Origin: Reticulitermes lucifugus | Taxonomy: Eukaryota; Arthropoda; Insecta; Blattodea; Rhinotermitidae | Direction of reading: 5' to 3' | DNA length: 64,000 nt | Assembly (NCBI GenBank): GCA_026260175.1 | Contig: JAKCWW010000866.1 | Coordinates: 22,018-86,017, forward strand | Shown here: piece by piece, positions 12,707-23,599 of the stretch | Position numbering within the stretch: the stretch's first letter is position 1 | How the letters are laid out: each line of letters begins with the position of its first letter | Made by a program: the position numbers and the translations under genes | The notes under the pieces: generated by a model | What the model saw: the letters and a program-made list of their open reading frames with translations, nothing else | The model's database searches: none | What the model was told of the DNA's origin: nothing

Positions 12707-12855
12707 TGAATTCATCTGGATCAGGGTAAGGCGGAATGGCTACACGTTTTGAAAGTAGGGATGAATCCTTGCCGTTTAAAAACGGCAGGGGATTTCTTAG
12801 ATTAGGTTGGAGACTGTTAGCTTCCCAAGAATAATTCTGATACACGGAGTTTGTT
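12707..12855 (+). mobile_element. LINE family 1, old 3' fragment
   Basis: Starts with ATTCATCTGGATCAGG, as in the 5228-5465 copy. It then keeps the 3' UTR landmarks AGGGGATTTCTTAG, AGACTGTTAGCTTCCC and a decayed CCATGGAG (ACACGGAGTTTG). It is heavily diverged and the coding part is lost. Confidence 0.6.
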
Positions 12856-13860
12856 TATTATTTAATTAATGCATGATTGCTTAGCTGGAGTAGTAATTGT
12901 CCAACATAAAATAATATTTACAAACCATCGTTCAACTTGTTTAAACATGATGAAGTCATTTCACCAAAACGTAATACAAATTACAGAGAACAATAATTTT
13001 GATATCAGGAGGAGAATGGTTGCATTATTTGGAGCCGCGGAAGGGAGCTAGAACATGCAAACGGTTAATTCTGATGCCCACTGAAACTTCTTGCATGGGA
13101 TCTTAGTCTGTAATAGCTTCGTAAACGTGACTTAAATGTCAAGACTATGATTTATGGAACAATCAAGCATCCGTCCTCCTTTGTCCATAAACAAAACAAA
13201 TTCTAGGGGAAATGTTAAATCACAAAAGTTACTCCGCATTCTGAAATGAGTTATATGGAAAGACAATCAATTATTATAAACTAGTAATTATACAATTCAG
13301 CTAGTTACTGTGCATAATTGCCAGCACTGTCACAACACTTAGAAATACACTGCACAGAAAGCATGCAGACGACCATTCGAATACTGACCCCGAGCTGTGC
13401 CGATCCCTACATCAGATCCATAACAGATCCATGGCCGAATTTTTAGATTTAACAAAGGAAGCTTGATTCTATACCTACTTATAGCACAAAGGCATATGTT
13501 TCATATTTACGCAGAGCAGAGGCTTCGTATTTTAATGAAGGTTGCTTGTACTAGTCCGGTTTTGTTGTGCATTGCAATGGTTGGCATTCCTGCTTTGAAT
13601 TAAGCAAATGTCAAGCTCCTAAGTCGGCTTGGGTGCTCTAATTTAGAATTTTCACATTTTTTTTTCAGTTTCGCGACAGCGATGCTAGCATATTACGTCA
13701 CGTAATCCTCAGACCATTTGTTCCACATCCTTTCAATAGGCAGCTCATTAACTCCACCCATTCAATACCGTACGGCTTCCGTACTTGAACAACAGTAGTT
13801 AAAGTAAGGAATACAAATGTCTTCCAACCTACACCACACAGAAATAAATTGGCATTTTAA
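12856..13860. other. No gene seen
   Basis: AT-rich sequence with no recognisable feature. Confidence 0.5.
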
Positions 13861-13869
13861 TGTCAGCAC

Positions 13870-15597
13870 AGTCCCATTATTATTATTATTATTATCATCA
13901 TCATCATCCACTTCCCTTACTTCACAGCAGTTTAGCTGGTTCTCAGAAGAGTATGTGTTAACTAGCCAAGCACTTCTAATTCACTGTTCCGGCAAAAACG
14001 TTCTAACTATACGGGATGTATTAAGTATTACTGCTTTCTGCATTAGAATATATATTGACCAGGGCAAAGATTAAGCAATGTCAAAATTTGTGTAATTTGT
14101 TTGGGATAATAGCCGTTGTGTATTGTGCTAATGTTATTACGTAGGCCGTTTTCAGTTGCCATATTCTCATAAGCTCGTCTTTCAAGTCTGTATACTTCTG
14201 GAGCTTCTCGGTGAAGGTTGTGACTGTTGGGAATTGCAGCATCTATTGAGTATGCTTCGTCGGCGGTTTCGTCAAGCATAACTACAGTATGTCCGGTCTG
14301 TTGTTGTGGATAGCTCGATCAGTTGTTATGGATCTGTCAGAGTATAATTTATAATTGGAGTTCTATAACACGGACTGTGGCTCATATTTATAATACAGCA
14401 GTGGTGGTCGCTTTGACAGTCCACATTTGATAGCCAAGCCTTGATGTACATTGTTGGCTACATGACTACGACTATTATTATTATTATTATTATTATTATA
14501 GCTTCATAAGGCAAACTATTATATCATTCAGATTTAATATTGATTTTTAGTTTTATACTAAACTATGTCGTTTGTACTATTTATGTACATAAATCGTCTG
14601 TTTTGTTTTTGTTACACATGTGTCATATTTGTAATTGTAATGTATGTTCTACTGCTTCAGTAATTGGCCACTTGGCTGTTGCGTCAGCACAGTAATAAAC
14701 AATAATTTGATGATGATGATGATAATGATGATGATCATCACCATCACTATTATGTCGTAAGAACTGTAAATAAATCAGCACGAAATCATTAACAACTGAA
14801 TTATTATTACTATTATTATTGCCGTTGTTGTTGTTGTTGTTAATTGTTGTAATCGTTCATAAATTAAATGAATTACAGAATCCACCATTATTGCTACCAT
14901 CACTTAACAGACACACCGGCATACATCTGGTTAACATTGTGACGGGCATTTAGAAATTCAAAAACATTGTTCACATATATTTCAATGCATAAGAACGTTC
15001 AAGAACAACAGGCCTTTTGGCTGGCAATACATAACAAGGGATCGATGCGCAGTATTTTGATATCATTCCGTAGGCAGTTTATTGGGTGTGCTCCTGATGG
15101 CGATGCACACATAACAGTTGGAACTGTCTGACGCAGTATTGATATCACATGTCCTACCTTCCCTACTATATTATTATTATCATCATCATCTTCATTATCA
15201 AACATGAACTTTACTATTATCATTTCCTGTAAAATACAAAAGCCTGCTCGCGTAAGTTAAAGCTGATTGTTCAACCTGGTTAATAAGCATTAACAACAGT
15301 CAGTCATGCTGATGGAATATATTTAAGATTCTCTTTTCTTAACTGGCATTTGATTGTTGGGAGTATGTTTTCTTTCATTTCAATGGTAATGGTCATATAA
15401 AGATAAATAAAAATAATTAATATAGATGTATACAGTAGATGGGTCACGTCATGCCGCAGAATTATTGCAACTGAACTTCCGACAGTTTATATATTAATAA
15501 TAATTATTATTAAGTCCTAGAACTGGCGAATGGAATTTCGAGTTGGCGAGTACCATTTGGCATAATTCATAAGCTGAGATTTTCGTTGCCATTGCTA

Positions 15598-15633
<36 letters not shown>

Positions 15634-15865
15634 GTGTATTCATTATTCCTTTACATTAAAAGTTAAACCGTTGATCCAATTTATAATGACGTGTTACTGA
15701 AGCAAATGTTAAGTTCTATCGACTATTATTGTGAATACCTAAAAATATGCAAATAATTGGCATTTTGCAAGCAGCGTTTACTTTCGCATGTTGTAGATAA
15801 CTTCTTTATATTATTATTTTATAAGCAGTGGTAGTAATAGTAACAGTAGTAGTAGTAGTAGTATG
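13870..15865. repeat. Cluster of trinucleotide microsatellites
   Basis: Seven or more arrays in 2 kb: (ATT)n-(ATC)n near 13876-13912, (ATT)n 14470-14500, (GAT)n 14706-14740, (ATT)n-(GTT)n 14800-14843, (ATT/ATC)n 15170-15200, (ATT)n 15597-15630 and (AGT)n 15843-15863. The density is much higher than elsewhere in the window and ends at the GC-rich block near 15.9 kb. No gene is seen between them. Confidence 0.85.
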
Positions 15866-15951
15866 TAATACCCTTACGCATCGAGCATTCGAACTCCACG
15901 TGGTTCACAGTATACGAACCAACACAACTGTCGCCATGGCAATGTGCCTAC

Positions 15952-16275
15952 CTTAGCCGGTGTGGTTCCTCCCGAAGGGCTGGTGCTGTTGGTGCCAGCG
16001 AGCGGTGGGGCAAAGTTAGGCACTGAGAAGGGAACAAACAACATGGGGGTGTTAAGGGAAATGGCGGTGGAATTGGGGGTGGTGGTCGGGGGCACCGCCG
16101 TGTCACCACACCCGCCGTCTTCGTCGCTGCCTCCCCGGCACCGACACTGTTCTTGCTGCTGTGGTGTTTGCGGCTGCTGAAGGGTCGCTGGCAGCGGATT
16201 GCTGCTGGCGGAGGCGACTCTTGGGACCACAGTGGCGGGCACAGCGACAGAAGTGGCCGGGGGAAATTGGTACAA
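15952..16275 (-). CDS. Candidate internal coding exon of an unidentified host gene
   Basis: A GC-rich minus-strand block is open in one frame through 15952-16275. It reads LYQFPPATSVAV, then a P/A/S/Q-rich stretch with QQPQTPQQQEQ, an acidic-cysteine patch (CRCRGGSDEDGGCGD), SLNTPMLFVPFSVPNFAPPL and ends SGGTTPAK. The end abuts a donor-like AAG|GTAGGC (GT on the minus strand at 15951-15950). At the other side CCCCCTTCCGGCACAG| can serve as acceptor, giving 324 nt (108 codons), phase 0 at both ends. The open frame runs on to about 16510 without an ATG, so if it codes it should be an internal exon or start further upstream. The composition resembles low-complexity regions of regulatory or RNA-binding proteins; I do not recognise the gene. 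It could also be a non-coding CpG-rich regulatory block. Confidence 0.35.
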
Positions 16276-16540
16276 CTGTGCCGGAAGGGGGTAAGGTACG
16301 GCTCGGACCGTGGAAGCCACCCTTAAGCCTCGAGTTGACGGGGATGCGGATGCAGAAGCTGTGCAGACGCACGTTGGATTTCTCTGGGCGCCGTGGAGTC
16401 TTCGCGGCTTCCACACAGCGCACGGGTACACGCCAACAAGGCTGTACCCAACGAGGACCGGTGATGGAGCCAAGGCAACTGGTGAGCTGATCGCGACCGA
16501 AGGAAAATACTAACTGTCGCACAGGAAAGCACCGCGGGAG
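16276..16540. promoter_or_regulatory. GC-rich flank of the candidate exon
   Basis: CpG-containing sequence that stays open in several frames on both strands because stop codons are rare in GC-rich DNA. It may be the pyrimidine-rich 3' end of an intron, part of the exon, or a regulatory island. Confidence 0.3.
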
Positions 16541-16691
16541 TCACAGCGCGTCTAGAAGGCCACAGATGTGTCTAGCATTTCCTATATCACAAACAACGAG
16601 AAACCAAGAACACGTGGCCTCACTGAATCACAGAAAGTAAATCACTTGTCAATGGGCAGGCAGGATACGTTTATGTAGCACAAGTTTACCA

Positions 16692-16925
16692 CAAACCTCG
16701 AGGTGTTAGGGGACGTGATTTCCACACAACAAAACAGTCGATATCCCTTGCCTGCGAACCTCGAGGTTATGACCTGATTTGCACTCGATGAAAGTACGCC
16801 GTTTATTTGCTGGAAGCCTCGAGGTTATCGCGTGATCTCCACACGGCAAGTGTTGAAGCTTGTTGCTGCAAACGTCCAGGCTATGGCCTGTACCGATGCT
16901 TGTTTCGTGCACTTCTCGACGTAAT
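16692..16925. repeat. Diverged minisatellite, about 56-63 bp x 4
   Basis: Units start near 16692, 16755, 16813 and 16869. Each opens with a version of the palindrome ACCTCGAGGT (intact in units 1 and 2, GCCTCGAGGT in unit 3, decayed in unit 4). Most continue as GTTATG.CCTGATTTCCACAC and end GTTGCTG. It lies between the candidate exon and the GC-rich island at 17.4 kb. Confidence 0.7.
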
Positions 16926-17399
16926 TATTTTTTCTCCACGAAGTAAGAGAGGTGACTCTTCTTTAGTGCAAAATTCTGAGGTACTGTGACTTGATCTCTA
17001 TTTTTCCTGCGTGCAATGCCACGAGCAACAGATCACTTTTTCCATTAAAACACAAAATATATTAGTGGAACTGTCTATTCATCACTTCTTTAAGAAACAA
17101 AAGCGACTCTTAGCTGCAGCTTTTCAAGCCAAACACACAAACACTTTATAAAAGTCTTGACGTCACAGGATTTTATAACGCTACATGCACGTGTTTTTAC
17201 CCAGTTATATAAATAAAGCTAACACTACTCCAGCCTTGAAGCCAGGACTCGGTAGATAATGTTGCTATAGATCAAATACCGCCACCGACAGCTTTTGAAA
17301 TTCGTTCCCAGGAGCGAAGGGACCCTCAAGTTACATGGGGAAGAGGCAAGGGTTTATGGGGGTTGGAACTGGCTAGGATCCTCCACAGTTAAAAAGCTG

Positions 17400-17680
17400 T
17401 TAGTCTAGTGCTCAGTGTTAAAGTGTAGGAGACTCCAGGAGTCGTTGTCGGAGTTTGGCGCGGAGGAAGGAGCGGTGGCGGTGGCGGCGGCAGGAGGAGA
17501 AGAGCCGCGGGCGACTGTCTGATAAATAAGCAGCAACAGAGCAGGCAAGCACCCAACACACATACAGTACAGCAGAGCCAGCCGACAGAACTGTTCTCTA
17601 CACAGCGAGTGAGTGGCGGGTGGCGGGGATGCAGGGGCGGGAGGGCGGGCGTGTCGTGAGCAGAACGCCAGCGCAATCAA
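17400..17680. promoter_or_regulatory. GC-rich, CpG-containing island
   Basis: Locally GC-rich with GGTGGCGGTGGCGGCGGCAG and GGCGGGTGGCGGGG, in sharp contrast to the AT-rich surroundings. Overlapping frames on both strands are low-complexity (PAPASPPP, AAATATAPSSAP) and not convincing protein. It could be a promoter or 5' UTR block. Its position 1.1 kb upstream (minus sense) of the GC-rich exon block fits but does not prove that. Confidence 0.3.
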
Positions 17681-17794
17681 TGAAATATACAGCGGTACAG
17701 CACAACAGGCTCTGGCCAGTGCTACATCACTCATTAATACAAATTCATATACATATATGCTTTCTTTTTAGCTCTGGTCTGCTACGATTGAGAA

Positions 17795-17930
17795 TCATTT
17801 TTTATCTGGAAGTATCTGGAAGGATGGTGGATCAGCTCGTCGCAGGACAAGACAGACAACTCGGATATACATCCATGACCCGAGCAGGGTTCGAGGTTTC
17901 GGGCGATCCACGATCGTAACAAACTTTGAC
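17795..17930 (-). mobile_element. SINE family B, degenerate fragment
   Basis: The minus-strand layout GGTTCG...CATG...GACGAGCTGATCCACC parallels the B-box-to-body segment of the family B copies at 57641-57900 and 30276-30535. Heads and tails are lost. Confidence 0.4.
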
Positions 17931-18589
17931 CCCACTGCCCCTGAAATCGGTACGAATCTTTGAAAGCAATAAACACATAATAAAGCTCTAACTGCAATTC
18001 TTGTTTTATATGGGTGCAGAACTTGGTTTCCCTCACACTAACAGAAGGATACAAATGAACGCTGTTTGCGAACGAACTACCAAGAAGAATATACTGAGCC
18101 ATGAAACACAAGGCTAGTAATTTGCACTCTCTACCATATAATATTAGAATGAAATAATCACGAAGAATAAGATGGGAATTCCATGTAACGCGCCAAGTCA
18201 AGATCACAAATGCATTTAAAACTTAAGCAAGAAAATGTCGAAATAAAGGCACCACTTGAGCAGCCGAGGCCTAACATTAAAATCAACCTTGACTAAACGG
18301 GGTGTGATGGTGCAGGCCGTATCGAAATTAACCGCCACGACTAAAGGATTTTTAACACAGTAATTATAAGTCAATAAATGCGAGGAACTGTTCCAGTAGC
18401 CGCGCAACAACAGACCCTCCTTCATACAAGACGTTAATATACCGGTAGCCGTGTACCGGCATCTCAAAGTAGTGACAAGCCCGAATGAGAGCTGCATTCG
18501 ATTCCCGGCAACATATCAGAACTGATGGTTCTCTATCTTGTCGCTTGAGCTTCATGCTGCTAATAACTGCATTACATGTGAAGTGCCTT

Positions 18590-18633
18590 GCCGAATGGTG
18601 TGCCGACTGGTGTGCCGAATGGTGTGCCGACTG
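18590..18633. repeat. 12-bp tandem repeat, 3.7 copies
   Basis: GCCGAATGGTGT and GCCGACTGGTGT alternate (18590, 18602, 18614, 18626), giving a 24-bp higher-order unit. In one minus-strand frame it reads as repeats of HQSA/HHSA, with no sign of a real protein. Confidence 0.85.
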
Positions 18634-18668
18634 AATCACAACTGTTCATAGGGACACGTTTCCCCTAA

Positions 18669-18700
18669 CACTTACCTGTATGGAACGAGAAAACCCATGC
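18669..18700 (-). promoter_or_regulatory. Candidate recursive splice site or splice donor
   Basis: On the minus strand TTTTCTCGTTCCATACAG is followed at once by GTAAGTG (18675-18669). This is a perfect U1-type donor joined to an acceptor-like pyrimidine tract. It may be a ratchet point within an intron, an ordinary exon donor, or chance. Confidence 0.25.
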
Positions 18701-20517
18701 AAATCATCAAAATATTTGGGTTCCGAGATAAACACCGCGAAATTTGATTCTGGAGGCGTGACGGACGGAACGTGAAAACTTTCCACTCACCTCGGTTTAT
18801 ATTACTCATTGACTAATGTTATGCGGTGTTTTAAATGCAGACTTGACGGTGTGCCAAGTGTGATAGAAAGATGATGTTAAAAGTGTAAGGGGCAGCTGGG
18901 GCGTACTTTTACATTTGCCTAGAGAAACTGATCAAAACTGGAACCGAGTACCAACCGCAAACAAATCTAGAAAATTGCGGATAAAACCAACCCACCTGCA
19001 AAATCGCACAAACCTTTACTTTCGTGCCCACACCGTATCTGCTAGCTATACCGTATTCTACTGAACGTAAACCGAATGCTCCTTCACCTGCGTTAAGGCG
19101 ACCGAAGCTTCAAGTTCACAACTCGCCTCCATGCAGTATCTTTGAATGGTGGTTTACTTACGGATCGCGAAACGTTCACCTTTGCTGTAGACCTATAGGC
19201 TATTAGTTACACGTCCCAATAGCCATGTGGTTTAACTACTCTAGAGACAGAGAAATTTTGGTGATCCGCCATTTACAAGTTGATTAGTTGCCATGAGAGT
19301 AATCAGGAAATCCAGTAACTTCCTGCACTTGCCGTACATATTCCACTAGCCTCCCATTTCGAATTAAATATTTAAAGTGCCAATCAGAAACTGGCGGATA
19401 CTTCACTTGTAACTTCATGGACCAGGATCTTCTCGAAATTCTAATAATCAGTTCATCAAGAACTTTCTACACTTATGGAACCCAAAGATTCATTGCAATG
19501 TTAAAAAATGTCACCTATCCTGAGGCAGATAACCCAATCTGCCTATTTACAACTATTTCAGTAAAATCCACTTTATTGTGTTCTATTATTTACGCATATT
19601 CTACCGAGGATTCTTGTCGTCTCTTAATGTTATATGACAAACATTCGGATCTCTCGCACGGTGCCACATTTCATATTCATCCCACCCTTCTTTGCTTCAT
19701 AAACATAGACATCAGGTGCAATTTCAATACACACAAACAATCACTACGTAAACGCACTACTTTTGGTGCGAATATTTTCCTCCTAACTTCGTTCACAAAC
19801 ACATCGTCCCCAGATGCTTCCCTCACGATGACAAAAACAAATTTCGCACCCACACAATACACCAGAGCAATTACAGTTCTGTAAATTTGCATTTTTACGC
19901 CTTCAAACAAGACACGTGAAGGTACAGTTTTTAAATTGAATGGTACGAAACATTTCCGAATTTAATCTGCTCTTAATTGCGTGGTGAAAAACATTACACA
20001 TTCAGCAGCTCATCAACTAATTTTGCTACAGTGGACACATTAAGAAGGATTAGGAGAACTGCACACAAAAGTTTGATCATAAAGCCTCAGGGGAACAAGA
20101 CAACTTTGGAATATGCTATTAGAACGGAGTTTCAGAGAAATATAATGTGAAATGTAAACTGTATTAAACTGCCTCAGTGACTGGAGATCCTTTGTGAAAA
20201 CAGGTAGGACGCTTCCGGTTCTACAGACGTACGTACCTATTTCCGATTAAACGAAAGGGAAGTTGTATCATGGATTCAGTTAGTTATATTGTAATGTTCT
20301 AAGGTATAGTAATGGATACGTTCATTTTGGTTGCTCCGAAATATACAACAGTTTTATGATTGCACATGACGGTATACTCGTATTATACGTCGTACGTATA
20401 GCTATGCGGGCACATTTTAAACTATAAACAAGCAGAAACATCGTTAACAATAAATAACGCGTTCAACAGTCTACTGCCAGTGACGGCTCCCGTTGGCGAA
20501 TTAAAGCAACAAATACA
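18701..20517. other. No gene seen
   Basis: The longest open frame (155 codons, plus strand, 19417-19884) has no recognisable motif, no supporting splice context and ordinary AT-rich composition. I treat it as chance. Confidence 0.5.
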
Positions 20518-20560
20518 TCATCATTATTATTATCATCATCATCAACAATAACAACAACAG
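20518..20560. repeat. (CAT/ATT)n-(AAC)n microsatellite
   Basis: Mixed trinucleotide run TCATTATTATTATCATC, then AACAACAAC. Confidence 0.85.
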
Positions 20561-20894
20561 TAAATCCCTTGTTTTTAGTTACACATTTAAACCCCTTTAG
20601 GCAATTAACCTTTCGTAATTTTATGGCCAACGCTGTCAGTTATTATAATATAACAAACAATGAATTACGCAAAGTTGAACAAAATTCGCTTAGTTTCTGT
20701 GTGCTGTAATTTATTTGTATTGCCAGTTTGATGTCAGTGATGTGCACTGTCAGAGGCAGGTCTTTCGACAGGCCAAAACAGACTTCATTTCCCTTGACAT
20801 AAAGAGTTAATTCTATTACGATTCTGTGTATAAATTAGCAATAACATGTTGTGTAATCGATTCAGTATTTTTAACGTTCTGTCTGATATTTCTT

Positions 20895-21097
20895 TTAACC
20901 CTTTCTATTCTAAAAATGGCGTATTTCGCTTACAGGTACAATTCTGTTGCGCTCTGAATACATTTATTTAACATTACCAGTGAACACAGATGCGTTCTGA
21001 AAGGTTTAAAAGTCCCAAAAAAATCGCAAGTCGACTTTCAACAAAGAAAACCTACAAAACAATTCTTCTTATGATAACTCCGCACGGAAAGGGTTAA
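20895..21097. mobile_element. Small piggyBac-like MITE (195 bp between TTAA sites)
   Basis: TTAA at 20895-20898 and 21094-21097 flank an insert that starts CCCTTTC and ends GAAAGGG, a 7-bp perfect terminal inverted repeat. TTAA target sites with CCCTTT-type ends are the hallmark of piggyBac-related elements. The interior is AT-rich with no transposase, so it would be a non-autonomous MITE. The short inverted repeat leaves room for chance. Confidence 0.5.
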
Positions 21098-22159
21098 TTC
21101 TTAGAGCTCAACCAAATAAAAGGAAGGAATCGGCTTTTCTCTTTATTAAATACGTATATCCCTCCATATATTATTTGCAGGTACTGGGCCCAGTGAACGC
21201 ATAATTGGGAGGTCATATCTGTTCCTCCGAATACGTCATCTACCAAATAATTTAACGCATATATTTGTATTAAGTATTACACATTTGGAAGAAATTCTAG
21301 GCCTATTGCCTGAACATACGATTTCTATTCATACTGGCCCACTTAACTTACATTTAACGAAATCAAATGGATTATTACATCTGAATTATCACCAATAAAA
21401 TATCATTAATGAACCGGTGCATACCATGGATTACGGTCTTATGAATCTGATATAAAAATTTATAATTATTATAATAATAATTAAATAATTATTTAAAGGA
21501 ATACGAAAAGGTAAAATTTAAGCCTCTATGTAGGGAATTCTTATCGTGGGGGTTGGGGGATGTGAGGATGTTAAAAGTGGTCAGCTGACAGAGAAACAGA
21601 GGAGTCTGTGACACTAAAATTACCACCAGCCCGTCACTTTACACTCTAGCAAATGACAAAATCCCATAATATTACTAATCCATAAGCAAGTCCTCCCAGA
21701 ATTTCGTTTTTTTTGTGTCATGGGTCATGTGACTGTTTTGCGCGCACAATACTGTCCCTCCCCCAGACACTGCTCACGTCCACATACATTTATATATAAA
21801 TAAAATGATATTAATTTAATACATAAATCAAAAGAGTCATTAATCATGTATTTCACTTCGTCGGATGAAACAAAAATACGAAAAAATGACTACTCCTAAT
21901 TGTCAAACATAAGGCTGCATTCGAGATAGCAACACATATATCACGCTGTTGTCATGGGGATGACTGGTATTATAACGTATATTATGGCCGATATAAAGAA
22001 TTATAAAGCATAGAACAACTTAGTATTCCCACAAAGAATGCAGACGACAAATAAGTAACAGTATCCGTGTCTACAGCACGTCTGAGAGCCAGCATTAAGG
22101 ATTTTCGGTTTTCGTAATATCTTCTCATAAACAAACAAATGCGACGGTCAAATTTCACT
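21098..22159. other. No gene seen
   Basis: AT-rich sequence with no recognisable feature. Confidence 0.5.
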
Positions 22160-22540
22160 TTACTTATCCCGTTCGTTAGTCACTTAGTAATTCATTCGAT
22201 AGCTCGCTACATAGTCGACCAGTACTCCTCTAGTTAGAAAAGTTAGATTAACATTTCGAAACCTATCAGGGTGGTCAGCTAGATCCTTAGCAACTTACTC
22301 ACCCAGACACTCAGATACATAGCTTTTTACTTAGTTATTTCGCTTAGTTAGTTGGTTAATTAGTTTGTTAACTTAGTTAGCTAGGTAGGTAGTCAGCCGA
22401 TGAAACCGGCTAGTCCGTTAAGTCAGTTTTTCGGTCGCCAAGCAGGCAGTCAGTCGGTCAGTGGGCCAATCAGTCAGTCAGCTCAACAGTTATCTAGTCA
22501 ACTTGACAGTCAGTTAACTGGTTACTCAGATAAGTGCGTA
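22160..22540. repeat. Decayed tetranucleotide array (TAGT/CAGT)n
   Basis: About 380 bp dominated by TTAGT, TAGTTAGTTGG, AGGTAGGTAG and CAGTCAGTC words. It looks like an old GTTA/GTCA-type array that has mutated but kept 4-bp phasing in patches. Confidence 0.65.
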
Positions 22541-23599
22541 ATTAGGTGGAGAGACAGACGGCAAAATACTCACAAACATAGCCTGTAACTTCATGCCAAG
22601 TAAAATCTGCCGGCTATGAGCATAACTACTCCGTACAAACATCTTCATCCCTTTACGGTATGCGCCATGCAATCAGTGTTACAGTATTCGATATGTTCAA
22701 CGACCATTTTCGAAGCCGTCTCAAGAAGTCTGTGAATTCAGAAGAGCCATGAACCGCGATCCTTAATTTGCTAAATTCCTGCAACAATAAATCAACGTCT
22801 GGAGAACATGAAGGACAAATGATTATGAAGATAAAAATTTGTTTTCATAGGGATGATCTAAGGGATGAGGGATGGAAAAGGGAGCAAAAAAGCGTTAAGA
22901 TTCCCCGCACTGAGAGCTTCTGTCATCTTAGCTAACCTTCTCATTAATTTTGCTTCCTTCTTTTCTCTTGCACTTCACCAGTTCTTAGTTATCCTTCTTC
23001 ATTTCCCATTAGTTCTCGTATTTGTTCATACGGCTTCAGTAGACCCAACTTCTTGATGAATTGTAACGGTCCTAGTTTTTTCACACTACGCAAAAAGTCA
23101 AGAGCCTTCCTTTCGCCCCACTTTCACTGCATCTTGTAAAATAAATGTGCATAATATACAAATTAATCTAAAACAGTTTTACTTCTACTAAACAGCTTAT
23201 TTTTCTGTTGACAATGTTTCATCAGGATTTCCAAAACATACTCTACATCGTCTAGCCTTTAAAGTCTTCGAATCCAATTCTTTTCTAGAGTGTTCGTGCC
23301 ACTGCGAACCCCCTCTCTGTTCGTCTATTCGTCCGTCTGCCATAAGCATAACTCGGCAAAAGCATAACGGATTTTCATGAAATTTAATACTGGCAATGTT
23401 GTGAAAAACTGCTCAGCCACTTCAATATCTGTTACAGTTTATTACCTACCATGCTTATGAACGTGTAGATTGAACTTCAATACAGATACGAACCTGCCAG
23501 GCTGCTCATGGCGCCTTCATTACGCAACTGTGAACTCTTAAGAGCAGGTCACAAAAACATTACGACATAAAAAATAAAAAATTGTGTTTTGGTTGTTTA
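22541..23599. other. No gene; diverged dispersed repeat at about 23310-23420
   Basis: At 23321-23390 CGTCCGTCTGCC is followed by AACTCGGCAAAAGCATAACGG and ATTTTCATGAAATTTA. The same order of motifs, diverged, recurs near 28071 and 31470. The family is not identified. Confidence 0.4.

Noticed and set aside
17389-17734. Two overlapping minus-strand frames of 95-109 codons
   Set aside because: They arise from GC-rich low-complexity DNA where stops are rare; no conserved peptide seen.
19417-19884. 155-codon plus-strand open frame
   Set aside because: No domain, no splice or start context, and ordinary AT-rich composition; the length is within chance for 64 kb.
23208-23235. Minus-strand CCTGATGAAACATTGTC resembling a hammerhead core
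   Set aside because: Stem II is missing altogether, so it cannot fold as a hammerhead; at best a deletion relic.
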